From the NCBI RefSeq assembly GCF_027409185.1, contig NC_084474.1, forward strand, positions 87,411,005-87,475,004: a stretch of DNA of 64,000 nucleotides, read 5' to 3'. Shown in pieces: positions 58,270-64,000 of the stretch. A model generated the notes under the pieces. The model worked only from the letters and a program-made list of their open reading frames with translations. It was not told where the DNA came from and did no database searches. Positions within the stretch are counted from its first letter, which is position 1. Each line of letters opens with the position of its first letter. This DNA is from Cynocephalus volans (taxonomy: Eukaryota; Chordata; Mammalia; Dermoptera; Cynocephalidae). Position numbers and translations under genes: made by a program.

Positions 58270-58435
58270 GACGAGAAGTCAGGAGACCCAGATTCCAGAA
58301 TTAGCTCCAACAACCAAAAGTGGGTGACCCTCGGCCAACTATTTACAACGGAAAGTGACCTGCATCTGTGAAGTGAGAGTAGTAAGATCTCTCACAGGGC
58401 TATCCTGAGAATTAAATGTGGTCAGACAGGAAATC
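58270..58435 (+). mobile_element. MIR
   Basis: 'Gaagtcaggagacccagattccagaattagctcc…ggtgaccctcggccaactatttac…gggctatcctgagaattaaatgtgg' is MIR in sense. Confidence 0.7.
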
Positions 58436-58662
58436 TTGCAACCCTGTTTTAAAGCTCCACCTGTGCTGTGGCTCTATTCTGGAACATTTTCAGAGGCAGA
58501 GGGTTCTGGTATCTGACAACTGGACTGCTCTGCAGTCTGAATGCTGGCTCAGGGATTAAAGTAGGCCTACTTATGGACATCAATCATTTGCAAATCCATT
58601 CATTTTGCATTCTACTAAAGACCAGTTCTGAGGTGTCAAGGGAAGATGGGGCATGCCCTCAC

Positions 58663-58789
58663 CACTCTCGGAGGTGTATCTGAGATCCTGCAGTGCGGCC
58701 ACAGCTTCCTGTGTCCCCTGAACATCTTCCTCGGCCTCTGTGATGTGGAGGTACTGGGTGGAGGGCTCCTCAGGAGTTTCTGTTGCTGT
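58663..58789 (-). CDS. ZFAT: Internal coding exon of ZFAT-like protein (127 nt)
   Basis: The acceptor ttttatttag precedes ACA, and the donor is GAGAGTG/GTGAGG. It enters in phase 0 and leaves in phase 1. The peptide begins TATETPEEPSTQYLHITEA, contains EEDVQGTQEAVAAL and ends LRYTSES (42 codons plus 1 base). It is acidic and Cys-free, with a probable helix over GTQEAVAALQDL. The split codon G/GC joins it in frame to the 131-nt exon. It is the most upstream coding exon in the window; zinc-finger exons should lie further along the minus strand, past 64000. Alternative names were considered as for the terminal exon. Confidence 0.87.
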
Positions 58790-60299
58790 CTAAATAAAAA
58801 CATAATACTTAAGTGACCTCTAAAAGATCAACTGGTACCCAGCAGTCTCAGGATAATGTATCAAGACAAAACAAATGAACATGAAAAAGCAATGCTTTGC
58901 AACATCTCCCCTGGCATCCCTGAGAAATCAGTTGCTACGAAAAATATACTTCCCAAAGAGAAAACCTCTTGGCAAGTACCTCGATCTTTGAGACCAGCTT
59001 TGGTAGAAAGCTTCTTGCTACATATTCTTGCTATAAGGAACAGAGTATGCTATTCATAATCAGAAATTTGATAAACTCAGATATTCTTGTATATGCTCTT
59101 CTAGTGGCTCTGCTGTCTCCCCCCACTGCTACCAATACTGCCTCTAATCTGCCCCTTCCACGGGGGCTTCGTGCCATGTGGCCAGCAGAAGAAGGGGCAC
59201 AGAAACGGAGCAGCCAATGGTGGGAAGGAGAGGATGGGTAATTATATAACACAGATAAAGCACAGGTCCTGGAACACAGGAAGAGAGCAGGAAACCTCAG
59301 CTGTTCATGCCATTCTCACTTCTACATGGATACGATCAACAAAACTGACAACAAGAAATATATCTGTACAAAATCAGGACTTGTGTTGATAGGAGGAGCT
59401 AAAGTGGCATTCACAGGCACCTCATACCTCAAGGAGAGCAGAGGTAGAACAGAATTTTCACAGAACCAGGTATCAGTAGTGATCTCTTTCTGGAAGGGAT
59501 GGGGAGTGCAGCACAACGGTAAAGCAGGAAGCATGCATGACACCAGTGAAGAACAAAAAGCAGCACTTCAGACAAAGTTTATAGGAGCCAGAGTTATGCT
59601 CTGTAAGCACTTATCAGTAATTGACACAGAGGTTCAGAATAGTGTGCAATTACTCTTTTACAGCCAACTGGCCAAGTTTATTTAGGTGTTTCCAGCATGA
59701 CATATAGCAGACACCCAACAAGTATCTGATGAGTGCATAAATGAACAAACAGAGGAACATTTCCTTTCAAGTACTATTAAGTGATGTGTTAGCCAATGCT
59801 GGATCCAAGCAGCGCCTGAGCCTGTCAAAGGACAGGATGCATGCTGAACGGCTCCTCTCGTTCTGGGAAACTCCGTATAACAGGGACTTCCACGAAGAAT
59901 GGTACTCTGCAAGGCACTCCTGGGAGCCAGTGACAGCCCAAATTCCTAGAGTAGGCAGCTTGTTATTCTACTGGTGACCCCCCTGTGCCCAGCCTCCTGG
60001 GGCTGCTATACAGCCTCACTTATGGAGTCCAGTACATGGCCTTGTGTCAACTCTGCTTAAGGTGGGTGCTCAGCTCTGCTTAAGGTGCTAAAATCCACTG
60101 GAGGTGAGGCCTTCGGTGGAGCAGGACATGACTGCACACATTTATAAAAGCACCTACTGACCAAGATGGATTGAGTTTCACACCAGGAATCTGTACCCCA
60201 ATGCCTGTTTTGTTAATGGAGAGCAAATCCTTGTAATATGAATGCGAAATACTGGGGGATTAATTGTTTTACCATAAAGACGTAAAGTTGACGATACCA
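58790..60299. other. Intronic, no further exon recognised
   Basis: Anonymous frames on both strands (59031-59977) show no domain and no splice support. About 60045-60105 holds a small near-duplication ('ctctgcttaaggtg' twice). Confidence 0.45.
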
Positions 60300-60545
60300 T
60301 CATCGACATCAACAACAATCACAGCAGCTGCCATTTACTGAGGACTTGTGGGGATACAGACCTTAGCATTTCATACACTGTTTCCCTCAATCCTTTCCAC
60401 CCCTCAGGTATTATTAACCTACCATATGGACAAGAACACTGAGGCCACAGAGATTAAACAATGGCTCAAGGTCAAGCAGTTTCCAGGTCACAGAGACAGG
60501 ATGCAAAGTGAAGTCTGTCAGACTCCAAAGCTCATACATTTTTTA
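60300..60545 (-). mobile_element. MIR, antisense
   Basis: 'Gcagctgccatttactgaggacttgtgg…tttccctcaatcctttccacccctcaggtattattaacc…cactgaggccacagagattaaac…tgtcagactccaaagctc' is a reversed MIR. Confidence 0.75.
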
Positions 60546-60554
60546 AGAATTCTT

Positions 60555-61420
60555 TATAAAACCTTTCAAACACACACAAAAGCCGAGAGATGAGTATAAC
60601 AAACCTCTATGTTCCCTTCACCCAGTTTCAACAATTTATCCACTCAAGGCCCGTCTTTTTTCACCTCCACCTCCACACACTCCATGCCCTGCCCTTGGGT
60701 TATTTTCAAGTAAATCCAGAAATCATCATTTCCTCTATAAATATTTCACAAGGTATCTTTAGAAGATAAAACTCTTTCAAAACATTACAACATCACTGTC
60801 ACACTCAAAACGTGACAATAAATCCTTAATATCATCAAATACCTAGGCAATGTTCAAATTTCCCCAATTACTTCATTTTTTTAAAACAGTTTGTTTAAAT
60901 CAAATCTAAATGAGGCTCACACATTAGAACTAATTGATATGTCTCATAAGACTTTTAAAATCTACATGCTTTTCCTCCACTTCTAGCCTTTTCTTCTTCT
61001 TGTAGTTTATCTGTTGAAGGAAGCAGGCCATGTCCCTTCCAGAGCTTCCAACAATCTGCATTTGCTGACGGTGTCACCATGGAACCATAACATGTTCTTC
61101 CATCCACTGTATCTCCTGTACGTTGGTAGCTGCCTATAAATGTAAAAGCTTAATCGGATGTGGTTTCCCTTTTTGGCAAGAATGCTTCATGGGTTATATC
61201 GTGACCTTCCTTCAGGAGACGTACACTGCATGGTTGTCTCTTTTCTGTAATGTTAGCAGCAACTGATGACCATTGCTAAATCTACGACACCATTAGCAGG
61301 CTGCAAAATGGTAATATTCTAATTTTTCATGTTTTGGCTGAAATACTTCTAAAGGAAAAACCTCCTCTCATCAAATGATTAGTTATGCTTTATATAGGGT
61401 TTTGGTGGTTTTTTTAAGGT
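60555..61420 (+). mobile_element. Old L1M-type 3' UTR
   Basis: 'Cccttcacccagtttcaacaatttatccactcaaggcc…gtaaatccagaaatcatcatttcc…atatcatcaaatacctaggcaatgttcaaatttcccc…aattgatatgtctcataag…ttggcaagaatgcttcatggg' is the order of a common ancient L1M 3' UTR. It is non-coding and lies antisense to the host gene. Confidence 0.8.
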
Positions 61421-61949
61421 AGAATAATTGCTTGCTTCTTGGCCTTACTTTAACAATTTTCAATGTAGAGTTTCTCTAGCATCCTACAAAGGTAATTGAG
61501 TTATTTTTTCCAAATATCATTACAAACTCGTGGAATGAAACATATTTTATGTTTCACTGTAGTTGCTAAACACTAAAAACAGCTTCAGAATTACAATATC
61601 TCTGTCATCAACCCTAGTATAACTGAAAACAATGCAGTTTTTACAGTTCTTTTTGCTCTTAGGTGATGTCCCTCTTTGGAGGTACAATCGAATTACTGTT
61701 TTAGTCTCTTGAAATAGTCCTCTCTGTGTAGTTATGCCACCAATTTGTAGGATGATTTATTTCATTTTACTCTCAATGTTTAAGACTTGCTTTTTTTAGT
61801 TTAATTTGGTTTTATTACATAAAATATTTCCATGATATCAGAATAAAATATATACAACAGGGTATGTTATGTTTAGCTTCTCTCCTTGTCTCTTCCATCC
61901 TGTTCTTTGCCTCCCTTCCCTACATATAATGCCCACCTTTTTTTATTTT
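61421..61949. other. AT-rich intronic sequence, likely L1-derived
   Basis: No distinct feature was found. Composition and position between two L1M pieces suggest it is part of the same composite. Confidence 0.35.
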
Positions 61950-62890
61950 TAATAACTACTTTATTTTGAAATAATTTTTGACTTAAGTGTTGCAAAGATG
62001 TACAATGGAGAGTTCCGGTATACCCTTCACCCAGCCTCCCCTAATGTTAACATCTTACATAATCGTGGTACATTATCAAAACCAAGAAATAAACACCGGT
62101 ACTGTACTATTAACTGACGTACAGGTTTTATCCAGATTCCACCAGTTTTCTCATTAGTGCCTTTTTCTGCTCTTCCCATTGTGCATTTGGTCATTATGTC
62201 TCTGTAGTCTTCCATGGTCTGTGATAGCTCCTCCTACTTCCTTGTCTTTTATGACCTTGACACTTTTGTGGGGTATGGGCCAGGTATTTGAGGATACATA
62301 TCATTTGGATATGTCTGATGGTTTCTTATAATTAGACTGAGGTAGGGGATTTTTGTAAAGGACACCACGAGGTGAAGAGCCCTTCTCATCACATCACCTC
62401 AGGTGGTCCATGATGTCAGGATGTTTTATTACTGATGGCGCAACCTCCATCACTTGGTTAAGGTGATGTCTGCCCAGTTGCTCCACTGTAAAGTTATCTC
62501 TTTTCCCTTTGTAATTAATACCTACTTGGAAGGAGGTATCTTGCGACTATGCAAATACCGTATCTTCTTAAACTTTTGTCTAACTCTAGCATCCACTGAT
62601 GGATCTTGCCTGCAGCAATTGTTTCTTGTTCCAAAGGTGCCTTTCTATTTCCCTCATTCCTTCCACATTTATTGGAATTCCTTTGTGGGGAAGAGTACTT
62701 CCTTCTTCCTCATTTTTTTTATTCGATCATTTATTTATATCAATGTGAACTCATGGATATTTATTTTAAACTTTGAGTCATAATCTAATACTATCATTTA
62801 TTTCAATACTCAAATTCTCCCAGCTGTGGCCACTAGGAGCTCTTTCAGGTTGTCTCCTGTGTCTTTTGACATATATGTTCTCATCTTTAT
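61950..62890 (+). mobile_element. Old L1M-type 3' UTR, second piece
   Basis: 'Cccttcacccagcctcccctaatgttaacatcttacataatcgtggtacattatcaaaaccaagaaataaacacc' passes through 'tgaccttgacacttttgtgg' and 'ggttaaggtgatgtctgcccagttgctccactgtaaag'. It ends in 'agctgtggccactaggagctctttcaggttgtctcctgtgtc'. It is a different L1M 3' UTR segment in the same orientation as the previous one. Confidence 0.85.
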
Positions 62891-62894
62891 TTCA

Positions 62895-62957
62895 TTTATT
62901 CACTCATACATTCATCCATCCATCCACCCATCCATCCACCCATCCATTCATTTATTC
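62895..62957. repeat. (CATC)n/(CACC) tetranucleotide microsatellite
   Basis: 'Ttcatccatccatccacccatccatccacccatccattcattta' repeats the tetramer with occasional substitutions. Confidence 0.93.
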
Positions 62958-63574
62958 CGAGCATGTCATTACTTTCTAATACCACAAGATGCTCCAGAAT
63001 CATACTGTATATTTTCTGCCTCAGCCCTGGAATCAACCACTTTTCCAATGGCTCCTGGTTCCTTTCATTAGAGAATGCTATTAGAAACCAAGATCTAGGC
63101 ACTGGATATGCTCACTGCTACTGGAATGTCACTGCTTCTAGGCCCTCTCAGCACAAAAAAGCTAGGCAATACGTGTATGAACACAAACCATATATTTTTT
63201 TAATGATGATGCTTCTGACACCATCCAATCCAGTACTACAGGTTTATTCTGGCTGTGCCCCTACACTTATTTGTAACTTCTTTCTCCCACAATGAGAAAC
63301 CCGGTTCCCACTACCTATAATAAATTTACTTATTTGTTCAATCATAATACATACATGAAGTAGTTTCAGAATTACTGACCCATACTACTGTCAGAAACAC
63401 ATTTACTAATTAGATCACAGCACTTATCTACGGTTCTTTTTATCTTTAGCCTCAGAGTATCTGGTCAACACACTGCTTCCCAAAGTTACCTCAGCTCCTT
63501 TCTTCCCCACCCCCTTCAGTGTGATTATGTCATTCATCTGTGACACAGTTTAGATTCATTAGTCATGTATACTT

Positions 63575-64000
63575 TTCTTAAGTTTTTTATTTATTCTTTG
63601 ACATTTTTAATGTAAACAAAACGCACATATGCACACACACGCACACACACACGCGCGCGCGCACACACACACACACACTTTTCTTAACCTCACTTTTTTC
63701 ACATTACACACATGCCCTGGAGATCATGCCACACAACTATACAGGGAAAACCTTTCTTCCTGTTCCCACCACACGGTTCTTCATTATGTAGTTGTACCAT
63801 AATGTATTTGTCCAATCTCTTATTAATGGACATTATATTGTGTATAGCCGTGTGCTATTGTCAATAGTGCTGCAAAGAACAGCCTTTTGCAGACACCGTT
63901 CTCATTTTTGCCAGTGTAACTTTGGTATAGTTACCTAACACTGGGATTGTTTAGCTGATGGACAAAATAATGCATATGTAATTTTGCTACATATTGCTAT
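63575..64000 (+). mobile_element. L1M-like 3' UTR, running off the window
   Basis: 'Ttcttcattatgtagttgtaccataatgtatttgtccaatctcttattaatggac' and 'gtgctgcaaagaacagcc' match the wording of ancient L1 3' UTRs. It includes a (CA/CG)n run. Confidence 0.65.
63628..63680. repeat. (CA)n(CG)n microsatellite, Z-DNA prone
   Basis: 'Acacacacgcacacacacacgcgcgcgcgcacacacac' is strictly alternating purine-pyrimidine with a (CG)n core. Confidence 0.93.

Larger units (their letters stand above)
55867..58662 (-). other. 2.8 kb intron between coding exons
   Basis: It runs from GTGAGG at 58662 to the acceptor at 55867. It contains a reversed MIR (about 56050-56330), a reversed L2 relic (about 56905-57110), two sets of tandem duplications at 57.2-57.5 kb and a MIR (about 58270-58430). 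No further exon was seen. Confidence 0.8.

Noticed and set aside
62895..62957. CRISPR-like array
   Set aside because: It is a tetranucleotide microsatellite without spacers; the genome is mammalian.

Overview
This is a 64 kb piece of a placental-mammal nuclear genome. It is gene-poor, intron-split and full of decayed interspersed repeats. The only gene I can support securely lies on the minus strand. It consists of three coding exons (58663-58789, 55736-55866, 28631-28870) with GT/AG splice sites and matching phases. They encode about 165 residues of a cysteine-free, acidic, Gln/Val/Glu-rich C-terminal tail that ends at a TAG codon. I recognise this tail, with moderate confidence, as the C-terminus of the zinc-finger/AT-hook regulator ZFAT. 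All zinc-finger exons would lie beyond position 64000. A 3' UTR of about 0.7 kb follows, with an AATAAA signal at 27974-27979 (minus).

Layout: 1-27.9 kb is the region downstream of the gene. It holds an inverted L1 5' part (ORF2 start, ORF1, 5' UTR), several L2 and MIR fragments, a hAT remnant, two TG-rich microsatellites, and one unexplained exon-like reading frame at 3872-4008 (minus). 28.0-28.9 kb is the terminal exon. 28.9-55.7 kb is a 26.9 kb intron with L2/MIR relics, a TA-flanked Tigger-type element, a 41-nt tRNA-derived retropseudogene with perfect target-site duplications, a twin-primed (inverted) L1, a MER5A copy and MLT1-like LTR pieces. It also holds a younger 5'-truncated L1 with a 13-bp target duplication. 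55.7-58.8 kb holds the two upstream exons and a 2.8 kb intron. 58.8-64 kb is intron dominated by old L1M-type 3' UTR sequence.

Organism: there are no Alu, B1/B2, carnivore, ruminant or equid SINEs. The one lineage-type SINE fragment (33441-33481) looks like the 5' half of a tRNA-Ile-derived SINE. From memory this resembles the CYN family of colugos (Dermoptera), so a colugo is my best guess. It rests on one short fragment plus the absence of other SINEs.

I see no operon, CRISPR array, rRNA gene or intact tRNA gene, and nothing that amounts to a new multi-gene system. The most interesting items are the tailless tRNA-half-like insertion, the unassigned exon-like frame, the twin-primed L1 and the repeat-free AT-rich blocks that could be conserved regulatory elements. 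Repeat family names come from recognising consensus-like wording in the sequence, not from a database search.
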